Of a stretch of 21,632 nucleotides of DNA, positions 10,911-20,087 are shown piece after piece. Origin of the DNA: Paramacrobiotus richtersi. Taxonomy: Eukaryota > Tardigrada > Eutardigrada > Parachela > Macrobiotidae. The DNA lies in NCBI GenBank assembly GCA_034698045.1, contig JAQGAU010001070.1, forward strand, positions 1-21,632. Reading direction: 5' to 3'. Position 1 is the stretch's first letter. Every line of letters begins with the position of its first letter. The position numbers and the translations under genes were made by a program. The notes under the pieces were generated by a model, which had not been told where the DNA came from, ran no database searches, and saw only the letters and a list, made by a program, of their open reading frames with translations.

Positions 10911-12146
10911 TAGAAAACTGCGGAAGGTGCACGTTTTCAGCACAGACACCTGCACTGTTTACTGATGTAATGTGAAACATTCATGGGATTACTATTTTCT
11001 TAATCATCTGTTTGGGCTGAATTAGGAAGCTTTCCGAGTATTCGGGTACATTCTCTGCATCGTAATGCGCACTTTGCTGATTTTCATCTATACCATGAAT
11101 TTTTTCCTTACCATTGTTAGGGTGGTATATCTTGATCTGAATTATTAACCTTGCCGAGGTTTTGGAAACATTCTGTGCGTCACTAATTATGGCTGACATT
11201 TCATCTATAATGCTGTTTTGATTTCTCATAGTTGTATTAATCTTGATTGAATAAAAATTGTTCGTGGTTAGGTTTCAGATAAATGCAGCAGTTGCTCTGC
11301 AGCTGACAATAGCCTGAACTACATGTTCTTATCTTCTATGCTTTTAACCAGGGAAGTGATTCTGTTGTGCACAGTAGGGCTAGCAGTGCAGTCGACGGTT
11401 AAAATAAATTCCTCGCGCGGAAGTCATACCCCGGCAGTGTATAAATAAATGTATGAATCGATCGGATAAAAATTTTCGTAATAATTCAGAAACTGCTACC
11501 GCAGTGAAGGACACAAAAAAAGTCCGGTAAAGTAAAAGGATTTCATAGGTCACAGCGTTACCAGTGGCACGCGCAGTGGGTTTGTGGAAATTTTTTCTTT
11601 ATGGTATTTGTGCAAGCGTTTGAGCTTGGAACGTGTACTTTTGTACGCGTATACATTTTACGTACACTTTCGTACATGTACACCAGCGTAGGAGATTGGC
11701 ACATTTTCCAGTCAAACCCAGCTGTAGCGAGAGCGTTTTAGAGCTGGATTGCTTAACAAGTCTGTATCTCTGTGTATGAGATACTAGTAAGGGCAAGTAC
11801 AGTACAAAACCCCGTAAAATCTTCAGGCTCAAACGTTGAACCAAAAAACAAGTAGATCTGGTTTCTCCTGTTCTTGAAAGCGACCCTTTACCGATTCCTT
11901 GTACAAAACAACAACTGCAGACCCACATCAGCAAATTTTGAAGTTTACTTCCGCTCAAGGATCTCTATTCGGGCGCCCGCCCACGGTACAAACGCATGAG
12001 GTCTATTTGTGAAAATTAATGTAGGTAGGTTCTGCAGTTTGCTTGCTTTCTTCGAAGTGAATTTTACTGCATCCCTTGCTAGTACAGTAGCGATCGGCTC
12101 ACAGAAACATTGTTACATTTGTAAGCTTTGACATCCACACACCATC
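10911..12146. other. Intergenic between copies B and C
   Basis: The first few hundred bases are the conserved 3' flank of the family unit. AATAAA at 11250-11255 is a possible poly(A) signal. Sequence around 11465-11530 (GGATAAAAATTTTCGTAATA and onward) resembles the flank of copy D around 19360-19410. Open frames such as 11599-11958 (-) have no recognisable features. The last 30 bp match the copy B 5' flank. Confidence 0.5.
11008..11024 (+). promoter_or_regulatory. Conserved downstream motif, copy B
   Basis: CTGTTTGGGCTGAATTA, 98 nt after the stop and identical to the copy A motif. Confidence 0.5.
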
Positions 12147-14394
12147 AGGTTTAGCAAATGTCTCTTTCAATGGAATGCTGTGGATGTTGTGGGATGCGAC
12201 GGATTACTGCACCGTGGCCTCGTTGTGGGCAAAAGCAAAGCCGGGCTTTCCATCGATTTTGGGATACCCAAGAAAGAATCCACGCTAATCTCCTACGACA
12301 GAGTATTCCGAGATCCTGGGCAGAATTTCCTGGAGCAGGATGTGGAGCTCTTGTACCAGCTCTCTCCCGACCAGCCATGGAAATGGTTTCCCGCGCAACT
12401 GCTATCAGCCAACACAGATTCGTTCCTGTCAGTGTTAGTGGACATGCAGACGGAGGGTGCTCACGTGAGAGCTGTTTTTCGCCAAGACCGTGTTAGGCGC
12501 CGCTCACCCTATGGGGTGAATGTTCGAAGGAACGATTTTATTAAGGACGATGTCCCAGTGCCAGCTGGGTTTCTGGCTACCGAAGACTTTTGTCAGCGTT
12601 GGAAAGAATGGTTTCCGAACACGCATCCAGTTGGAGTCGAGGGAGGACGCTTCTTGTACATTCAGAGTCGGAATTATACAGAGATACCGTTGGAATTTTC
12701 TGTGTGTGCGAAATACAGCTCTGCAGTCAGTATTTTCACGAGAGGCAAACGCTTTATGTGGACTGCAAGACAACGACCAGATAACGGTGGTTGCTTTTTT
12801 GATGCTTAAAAAGTTAAACGTGATAGAATTTCAGCAGACTGAGTGCGTTGGCACTATGTATTATTGAGCCTTTTTCAAAAAAAACGACTAAATACGGCGT
12901 TAATGAATATAATTCTGCTCGTAATAAGCACTAGAAAATCGTAGATTTAATCTCATAAACTATTTTCTAGATTTCGCTGATAAATATGACGGAAACCGAA
13001 TTAGCTATGCTACCCCGTGGAACGAAACGACACCTCGGAGACTTCTTGACGGATGAAAAAATGGACACTGTGGAAAACAGCTCACTGATCACGCAACTTC
13101 CGCTGGAAGTCCTGGCCAAAGTGTTTACCCACATTGAAATCTTGGATCAGACCATATTACGTCGTGTATGCGCCCGTTTTGCTTCGGCTGTTTCTTCTCG
13201 AGCTTGTAACGTAGCTCTCATACAACCTTCGCGGGATGACTTCATTTTTGCTTCTTCGTTATTCACGGTACTGTCGAAACGAACCACGTACGTCATATTC
13301 CATAAAGACAAGGATTCCGTGGATAACGATATTATACTGCTGCAGCACATGGTGGAAGCTGCCGGTATTAAAGTTTCACAGCTAATACTAGTTGATGTTG
13401 CCATAAACGCGAAAAATTTTGTGGACTATACGAATTTCGCTCTTTTTCCGCCTTTCCGCTCTATCTGCAGCCGCCTGGTTCTGAAAAACATAGCAGTGGA
13501 TGAAGCGTTGGGAACGTATGTTCCTTACGGATGCTATGACTTCAGAGATGTGCATATTGGCTATTGCACATTCAATACGGAGGTCGAATCGGATTTTCGA
13601 CAAATTTTCGAACAGAATTGTAAGACTCCAGAGGAGGAGGATTTACGTCGGTTGGGGGAATGGATAAATGGTCTGAACAGAGAATCAAGCCGAATTAGGC
13701 AAGAGGCGGTCATCACGGTATGTTCAGGCGTATGAGAACGGCTTTTGCTGTGATCGTAGACTGTAGGATTCTCCAACCAAGAACTGAGTATGTCATTATA
13801 AATGAATCGGTCGATAACTGATTTGCTGCTTTTAATGCGACTCTAGATGCTGTTGCGCTGATGACCACACTGACATGCTTGAGTCCTTAGTCTTATCGAC
13901 CGAAGCGAAGCGGGGTCCTCAGCTAAAATTGATTTCGAGTTGTGTATTTGTCGGTCGGTCACGACAGGGAAATAAAATATTTATTAATAACATTATCAAG
14001 TAATATTATTTATTATTCAATTATATACTAATAAATAATAACAGTAGCTTTCTGTTTGTTCGCTTCGGTCTTCTGAGTGCAGTCAGCGGCGTGTGCACTT
14101 ACTTAGTATGCGATATTCCATGCTGTAACAGACGACCGTTGTCACACTCAATATTATGCTCGCCTGAGTTCAGTAATGATCGCCTTTTAAACCTAGATTT
14201 TGAAGCAATGGCAGTACGATGACCCCCGCTTTGGTCCCCATTGTACATGGAAGGATGTGCAGCGTGCCGCTCTGGAGAAGAAGATGGATACCTTGCGGAA
14301 AACTACGCAGCTGGCTTTACTAAGCAGAATGGACAATTTTGGAGAGTGCAGGCGCAGCTTTATCCGCCTGAGTGACGATTCATCAATGGATTAA
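12147..14394 (+). pseudogene. Family copy C: open exons but start codon and first donor lost
   Basis: Exon-equivalents are 12147-12701, 12971-13717 and 14197-14394. All three frames are open. The ATG that starts A and B is AGG here (12147-12149), an in-frame TGA lies just upstream, and no usable in-frame ATG remains in the first half of exon 1. The exon 1 donor is GTGTGT instead of GTAAGT. Exon 1 also carries in-frame changes: a 5-codon deletion before EQDVELL and a 2-codon insertion in DSFLSVLVDM. Exon 2 keeps the F-box (LPLEVLAKVFTHIEILDQTI). Exon 3 is shorter (65 residues) and the acidic tail ends DDSSMD. It may be a young pseudogene. Alternatively, translation from ATG 12986 near the start of exon 2 would give an F-box-only protein of about 309 residues. 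Confidence 0.7.
13897..14102 (+). mobile_element. Dispersed element copy 3, intron 2 of copy C
   Basis: It starts CGACCGAAGCGAAGCGGGGT and CCTC, has GTCGGTCGGTCACG, an AT-rich AATAATA core, then TTCGCTTCGGTCTTCTGAGT and GTGTGCACTTAC. Near-terminal inverted motifs are GACCGAAGCGAA and TTCGCTTCGGTC. No open frame. It sits in the same part of the intron as copy 2 but in the opposite orientation. Confidence 0.55.
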
Positions 14395-15225
14395 GCGACC
14401 ACCGCGGAGTCATACCTTTCATCAAAGTCAACTGTCCTTGTCCTGTTTACTGATATACTGCCAAAATATGTCGTGGGATTGCTGTTTTGTCAATTGTATC
14501 TGCTTGGGCTGAATTAGGTTACTTGCAGACTGTTCGAAATATTTTTTGTGCATCATACTGCTGATCTTCCATCGGTGCCACTTTCATCGGGACTTATTTT
14601 TCCCATGTGGGCGTAGTGTAATCTTGGTAATCATTAATCCGACGTTTGATATCTTCCTTTTGTTTCAGTTAGCTTTTCGAGTCCTCTGCAAAGTAATTCA
14701 TGCTAGATAATTGGCGAACGTGAACAGGGATGCGAGTGCGCAGGCCGTATTTCTCCGGTTAAGCAGGCAAAAGATGCCATTGTCCTAAAAATTGTCCTCT
14801 TATTTTGCTTATACCTAGCTTATTTTTCGAGATATGCATGTCAAAGTAATCAGAGTTTCAGAACATCTACGGTCTGTTTATTGAAAGTTCTGTTCTGAAT
14901 AAATCGGCGGAAAACTGACGGGGCTGTCGCGGTACGCGATAAAGATTGTCGGCATTTGACCTGGCTCGGCTGTGTGATATAGACCGCAACTCTGGTAAGG
15001 GATATAGCAAATCAACATACAAACGCACCGCACAATGTCAGTAGTAACTTTATCAACAAGCCGCGGTTAAAATACAATCAAATGTGCATTTTTATTTTCG
15101 TTCGGCAAAACATTCCAGCTGTTTCACATCATGTTGTCAAATTAAAAAAACCATGGACAAATGACAACGAATAATAATTACCGAGCTTACAAAGAACGAA
15201 AATTAGGCAGCATAAACACATGAGG
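14395..15225. other. 3' flank of copy C and intergenic DNA
   Basis: Conserved family flank runs to about 14680, followed by sequence with no recognisable gene. On the - strand an AATAAA at 15096-15091 lies about 130 nt past the stop of the gene at 15226 and could be its poly(A) signal. Confidence 0.5.
14500..14516 (+). promoter_or_regulatory. Conserved downstream motif, copy C
   Basis: CTGCTTGGGCTGAATTA, 106 nt after the stop, one mismatch to copies A and B. Confidence 0.5.
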
Positions 15226-16220
15226 TCAGCCAGAGTAGCCTGAGCTACCCATGGTAGTGGAGGAAGGAGGAGGAAGGAAAGACTCACAGATACTGGAACC
15301 GGACACACGGATTGCCACGAGAGCGCTGGCCAGCGTTTGTGTAGCAGCCAAACAGCCGGCGGTGTTGTTAGTGGCAATGACATCCCGCACACCGGCAATG
15401 CCGTTATTGAGTAACTGCACATACTTCTGCCAGCATCTCTGGAGAGTAGGACCGACAGGAGCAGCTCCCAAAGCGGTCAAGGAACGACCAAACTGTTGCA
15501 CAGTGTACTGGGAAAGAGCTGCAAACCCGCACATTAAATACAGGTAGATCCAGGTCCGTTTTCTACAGTCAGAGTTTTCAGAAAAGTGCGAAATACAAAT
15601 CACAGTAAGCCATCATCTGACTTGACCGATGCCTACCTATAACGAATGTGATTTAGGTCAATTAATCAAGAGTGGAGTAATCATGTACGTATTGCACGTG
15701 GCAAATTGCTTCTCATTCATTCTTTTTATCGCCATCCAGCATGTGGTTCTTAGTAAATTACAAACCTGACCCTGCCTCGGGGGAACAGGGAGTGGAAGGT
15801 ACAACGGGGATATCGGCTTTGCCCTGGATGTTTTTCAGGTCGTAGTCAATGCGCAGGTTGACACCCATGCACTCGTCTCCACTGGGAGTAAAACTGCCGG
15901 TTGCTACCTTGTCCAGCCAGGCGTTATCGGCATTAATGGTAACCAGCAGCTGCGTAAAAAAGTCACCGAGATTCTCGAACTTCGTGCAGCCACCGGCGCT
16001 CTGAGCCGAAGCGGCGGCCGCATTCTCCGCATTGTTCAAGTCGCTCAGCAAGCGTCGGTACAGCTCTAAAAAAATGCTCTTATTGCCCATATAACCCAGG
16101 CTTGAATCGTGACGTTATACCCTTACCATCTCCAACTGCGGTGTGCGTGATGACTGGCGGAACACACGTCTGAGCGCTGATGCCGGCAACAAAAGCCGCA
16201 AAAATCGCTGCGCGAATCAT
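15226..16220 (-). CDS. Secreted cysteine-containing protein, 228 aa, family unknown
   Basis: Three exons on the minus strand, 16220-16127, 16065-15766 and 15518-15226, joined by phase-1 introns with donors GTAAGG and GTTTGT. The spliced frame is 687 nt including TGA. The N-terminus MIRAAIFAAFVAGISAQ is a clear signal peptide. The mature chain is Ala/Leu-rich and probably helical (LYRRLLSDLNNAENAAAASA, FFTQLLVTINADNAWL, SLTALGAAPVGPTLQRCWQK, LAATQTLASALVAI). It has seven cysteines (QTC, GGC, DEC, TPC, QRC, AGC, SIC), so at least one stays unpaired or bridges chains. The tail is Pro/Ser/Gly-rich (FLPPPSSTTMGSSGYSG). I do not recognise the family. It splits the F-box array and runs opposite to copies A-C. 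The joined frame and phase agreement make the gene model strong. Confidence 0.8.
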
Positions 16221-16843
16221 TGTAGAAGCGGTATCGCACAGTGAAGTTACACCTGAAGAAAATTCTTAAAATGCTAGGATGCTTAGAATACTATAGGAAA
16301 CACTGTGCAGTTCGAATTTTCTGATCGGCTTATGCGCTGATGCATTGTATGAATGAACTGCAGCGCGCGCTCAACAGCCTCATCTGCCAGCTTAATGAGT
16401 TTATTAACCAGCGCTTCGCAATTAAACAAATCGGTTAATCATGCCTTACCTGTTTTTGCCAGTCAGCATACGTTTACGCTGCCATCTCGGTCCGATAGAA
16501 CATTTTTGCGTGCCTAATAAATTCCGGAAAGGCCGACGGACGGCCGCTTCCATGTTGGTGACGTCTTTGTCGAGTTGAATTGGCATGCGGCACGTCTAGC
16601 TGTTTCCTTGTAACGAGTTCCAACCCCGACTTTACCCTTCTTTGTGTTGTTGGTTTATTTTAGGCATACTTTTAATTCAGCGTTTTCAGTTTTTCACTAT
16701 TATCTTTATGAAACTGTTCTTATTGCAACAATGCAGCAATAAGTCGCACGTATTCGTAGGTTTTGCATACCACCGTAAGTAATGTGTAAGCACATAGATA
16801 AATGGCTGGGGCGAAAACATATGAATTTGCTGATACTAACAGA

Positions 16844-16867
16844 GTTGATAATTATAAAATTATCAAC
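16844..16867. repeat. Perfect inverted repeat, AT-rich
   Basis: GTTGATAATT and AATTATCAAC are perfect 10-bp arms around a 4-nt loop. Confidence 0.7.
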
Positions 16868-17144
16868 CCAATTAACCAAGTCGATTAACTTTTCCGAATC
16901 CTACGTTTATAATATCGTTCGAAGTAGCACGATGCAAAGAACTGCTTTCCATGCATGTCTCATGTACATGTAAAAGTACAATAAGCTATTGCATAATATT
17001 AGAACCGTGGTGAAAAATTGGCACAATATGCACTTATTGCTGAACATGTCAGGCAGACAGCAATACGTCCATACACACTAAGTTCCTTAGGAGATTTCAG
17101 AAACTTTCAAAGATTCCAAAACCATAAACATTTCGAACACAAAT

Positions 17145-17166
17145 GGGTTGCGCGCCAGCGCAACCC
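17145..17166. repeat. Perfect inverted repeat, GC-rich
   Basis: GGGTTGCGC and GCGCAACCC are perfect 9-bp arms around GCCA, in otherwise AT-rich DNA. Confidence 0.75.
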
Positions 17167-17426
17167 GCGCTTGTAAATTTATACACGTAAATATACATAG
17201 TACCCAAACAAATCGAACGCTCAGAGAACGTTTTACGGTGGAGACAACTTTATTAGGCTTCCCAAACTATTTCACTTGACCTGTCATAATAAAATAGTTA
17301 CTATTCCCAAAGGTGCAACAACAACCTGTACATGTCTAATAGTACTTCTACATCAGCTGGTCATCGCTCATAGACGTAAAAATAGCACTCATCCTGCGTG
17401 AAAATACCTTAGTTGTGTGCACTTAC

Positions 17427-17925
17427 GGAAAATTCCAAATTGATCTCTTTATCATTTCGGCTCTGGATGTAGACAAAGCGACCTCCCTCGACGACCACTG
17501 GATGCGTTTTCGAAAACCGTTCTTTCCAGCGATCACAAAAGTCCTTGGTAGCTCGAAATCCAGCTGGAACTGGCACATCATCCTTAATAAAATCATTCCT
17601 TCTGACATTCACCTTGTACCGTGAGCGGCGCCGAACACGGTCTTTGCGAAAAACTGCCCTGACGTGAGCGCCACCTGTCTGCATTTCGGCTAAAAAGAAC
17701 ATAGGCTCGCTTGCTGATAGCAGTTGTGCCGGAAACCATTTCCGTGGCTGATCGGTAGAGAGATGGTACAAGAGCTCAACACCTATTTGCTCGAGCATTT
17801 CTTTTTTCAGCGGCTTCTCAGGATCTCGGAACACTCTATCTGTATCACAGGAGACTGGCACTGGTTCTTTGTTTTTTATTCCAAAATCAATGAAGAGTTC
17901 TGCTTCGCTTTTGTTCACAACGAGA
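17427..17925 (-). pseudogene. Family copy D, inverted partial exon 1
   Basis: On the minus strand this reads from LVVNKSEAELFIDFG through VELLYHLSTDQPRKWFPAQL and DDVPVPAGF to LEFS, and ends at an intact GTAAGT donor (17426-17421). The frame is open throughout. The first 25 or so codons, including the start, are missing: homology stops at about 17925, where + strand exon 2 sequence begins. No exon 2 follows on this strand. Differences from the other copies include Trp to Arg in the usual PWKWFPA motif and small in-frame insertions (CDTDRVF, EQIGVELL). It cannot make the family protein. The retained open frame suggests a recent rearrangement. Confidence 0.8.
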
Positions 17926-17941
17926 GGAGAGAGTCATTACG
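17926..17941 (+). pseudogene. Family copy D, last bases of exon 2 with donor
   Basis: GAGTCATTACG followed by GTATGT matches the exon 2 end (GGTCATCACG then GTATGT) of copies A-C on the + strand. It directly abuts the inverted exon 1. GAGAG bases are shared at the join, so the junction can only be placed within about 17922-17930. Confidence 0.7.
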
Positions 17942-18686
17942 GTATGTTTTAAGGTGAAGGTAATACCCGAAAATAGGGATTTCATGAACTAAGCAGTCGT
18001 AACATCTATGTAATCCGAAAGCGAAAACAGGCAAAAAAATTCCTAGCGGAAGTTATTCACAAGAACATGAATAACCCTCATCGTGTTGAATGGCTGGCTG
18101 AGACACAAATGGATCTTCGTTTCACAGCCGAGTCCGGGCTACGGTCAAAGAGACTGAGCGGGCGCAAGAGTGACCAACTTGGTCAGTGTGCGCGCTCATC
18201 CGGGCAGAAGTGGTCTTCACCCTATTGATAGTCATCGGACTACCGGCACTTTTTAATTCTACCGGCTGTTTTTGTTTCTTCGTTTAGACCCTTATGCATT
18301 ACTACTATAATATATCAGCAAGGAAAAACTAAACTAAAATTGAGATAAAACCAGAAAGACGAAATTGCGAAGTTTGAGCAATATCGCTGCGCTCCATCAA
18401 AGTTATAAGCACCTGAAAAATTATTCTGAAAAAGTAAAATATCAAAAAAAGTCCATCAACGCTTCACCAAAGTTATATTTTGAAAAATTATTCTGAAAAA
18501 AGTAAAATATTAAAAAAAACTTCTGTAGTGTTCAATTTTCTAGGCATTTGGATTCTTTACATAAGTGCTGTCTAGTGGGTGTCAAGGAGGCCAACTACCA
18601 GTCAATCGACCTAAGTTATGGTTCAAACTTGACTGCACGATTTGACGGTAATATACAGCAGATGCTGACTTAATCCTGACTCCCAG
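17942..18686 (+). other. Intron 2 remnant of copy D
   Basis: 745 bp between the exon 2 remnant and exon 3 of copy D. It contains an imperfect hairpin at 18154-18198 (arms TGAGCGGGCGC and GCGCGCTCA) and the 67-bp tandem repeat. No gene is seen. Confidence 0.55.
18391..18521. repeat. Imperfect tandem repeat, 67-bp period, two units
   Basis: Units at about 18391-18451 and 18458-18521 share CAAAGTTATA, TGAAAAATTATTCTG and GTAAAATAT followed by an A-run. TGAAAAATTA occurs at 18414 and 18481. Confidence 0.75.
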
Positions 18687-18947
18687 GTTTTGAAACAATG
18701 GCAGTACGATGACCCCCGTTTTGGTCCCCATTGTACATGGAAGGATGTGGAGCTTGTCAATTTGGCGAAGAATTTGGGTACACTCCGGGAAACTACGATA
18801 TCAGCTTTACTAGGCACAAAGGACAATTTTGAAGATGACGGCAGTTCCACGGATGAAAGTGAACCTGATTTCAGCATGAGTGACGATTCGTCAACGGACT
18901 CTGATTACTGTACGAGGAAATCGCGAAACGAGTGCATTTTTAGCTAG
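18687..18947 (+). pseudogene. Family copy D, exon 3 with lost stop codon
   Basis: After a TCCCAG acceptor the frame reads VLKQWQYDDPRFGPHCTW, then an acidic Ser/Asp region ending SSTDSD like copies A and B. The stop after that Asp is TAC instead of TAA. The frame runs on for 13 residues (YCTRKSRN then ECIFS) to TAG. The RRxNNP-like segment before the tail is partly deleted. Without exons 1 and 2 in order on this strand, it is an orphan exon. Confidence 0.75.
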
Positions 18948-19013
18948 GTATTATTCCAGTGTTTGCTGATGTAATGCAAAAGTATCTCTTGTATTGGTGT
19001 TTGTTAGTCTTAT

Positions 19014-19030
19014 CTGTTTGGGCTAAATTG
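19014..19030 (+). promoter_or_regulatory. Conserved downstream motif, copy D
   Basis: CTGTTTGGGCTAAATTG, about 107 nt past the position of the ancestral stop, two mismatches to copies A and B. Confidence 0.45.
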
Positions 19031-19446
19031 CCGAGGTTGTAGAAACATTCTGTGCATCGCAAATTGTTGCTGACCTTTTCTGTACTGCTGTTTCGATTCC
19101 TCAGCATATGTGTAGATAGTACACTGTAGTCTTTAGTTCAAACCAAAATACGTAATTTGAGGCATTTTGCCGAATATTGGCACAAGAGCTGGCAGCTGAG
19201 GTACTTATCTTCGGCAACCGATTAATTTCTGTTTGCTCTGATCTAACGAGTATACGTAGGCCGTTAATGCAATTTAGCGGCTGAAATACATGCCGAGAGA
19301 TAGCTAAATCACACATGTCCGGCACGTGGGCCTGCTGATGTAATGGTCACGCATCATGGATAGGAAAGAATTTTGATAATAATTCCGAGACCGTCACCAC
19401 ACTAAAGAAATCAGAGTCACTCAGCGAAATAAAATTGCAAGGTTTA

Positions 19447-19463
19447 TAATTCAGCCCAAGCAA
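19447..19463 (-). promoter_or_regulatory. Conserved downstream motif, copy E
   Basis: On the - strand GTTTGCTTGGGCTGAATTA covers this site, about 118 nt past the ancestral stop at 19583-19581. The TTGGGCTGAATTA core is identical to copies A-C. Confidence 0.45.
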
Positions 19464-19580
19464 ACACGATTAAACAACATTAACCCAAAAGCATACTGTA
19501 TTGTGCCGAGATATCAGCAAACAGTACAGGAAAAGTTGTCCTTACTGAAAACATACTTCTACGCTTTTCGCAGTGTTCAC

Positions 19581-19803
19581 TTAATCCGAGTCCGTAGCCG
19601 AATCGTCACTCTCATCAGTAGTGGAACTTGCCAAACTCAAGTGGCGCCGGCGGGGCTGTCTAATTGTCCTGTATGCTCATTAAAGCGTATAGCGTAGTTT
19701 TTCGCAAGGCATCCAGATTCGCCGCCAGACTGGCAAGCTCCACATCCCTCCATGTACAACGGGGACCGAAACGGGACTCACCGTACTGCCACTGTTGCAA
19801 AGC
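19581..19803 (-). pseudogene. Family copy E, exon 3, disrupted
   Basis: After a CCTTAG acceptor the - strand reads ALQQWQYGESRFGPRCTW and continues colinearly with other exon 3 copies through DALRKTTLYALMSIQDN. It then hits a TAG (19662-19660) after 47 codons. Downstream, the conserved ending (DESDDSATDSD then TAA at 19583-19581) survives in a different frame, so there is at least one frameshift besides the nonsense codon. Several conserved residues have changed (D to G or E in WQYDD, H to R in GPHC). Confidence 0.75.
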
Positions 19804-20087
19804 CTAAGGAGAACGACTTCGTACATTTCCTTTGGTTTCAAGTCGCGCATACGTACGAATGAGCGTAATATAAAGGGAGTTACTTCTTATGGGATATGAT
19901 ACATATAACTATACATTTGACCAGTAGCAAAATATATGCGTAGAGTGCATGGAGCGTCGTGTGCAAATATAGAGTGACAATAACCCGCATACAGCCTGAT
20001 CCTTTCAGTATTCACTTGTGAGTTTTCAGCTAGAATATCATAATTTTAGGACTTGCGCGAAGAAATTACTCCAAAATTGAAACCTAC

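Larger units (their letters stand above)
16221..17426. other. Intergenic, no gene recognised; two perfect small hairpins
   Basis: This holds the upstream region of the - strand secreted gene. There is no clear TATA box and no plausible exon. It is also where exon 2 would have to lie if the inverted copy D exon 1 were spliced on the - strand, and no such exon is present. Confidence 0.5.
18948..19580. other. Facing 3' flanks of copies D (+) and E (-)
   Basis: Both flanks hold the conserved downstream motif. The D side also shares GAAACATTCTGTGCATC with the other flanks. No other gene is seen; the - strand frame 19101-19325 has no recognisable features. Confidence 0.55.

Noticed and set aside
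11599-11958. 119-codon open frame on the - strand
   Set aside because: Low-information composition, and it overlaps GTAC-rich repeat-like DNA. No conservation in other intergenic copies.
12158-12496. 112-codon frame starting at an ATG inside copy C exon 1
   Set aside because: It is a shifted-frame shadow of the conserved exon 1 coding sequence.
18154-18198. Imperfect hairpin considered as a tRNA or structured RNA
   Set aside because: The arms have bulges and there is no cloverleaf or A/B box. Kept only as a note in the intron description.
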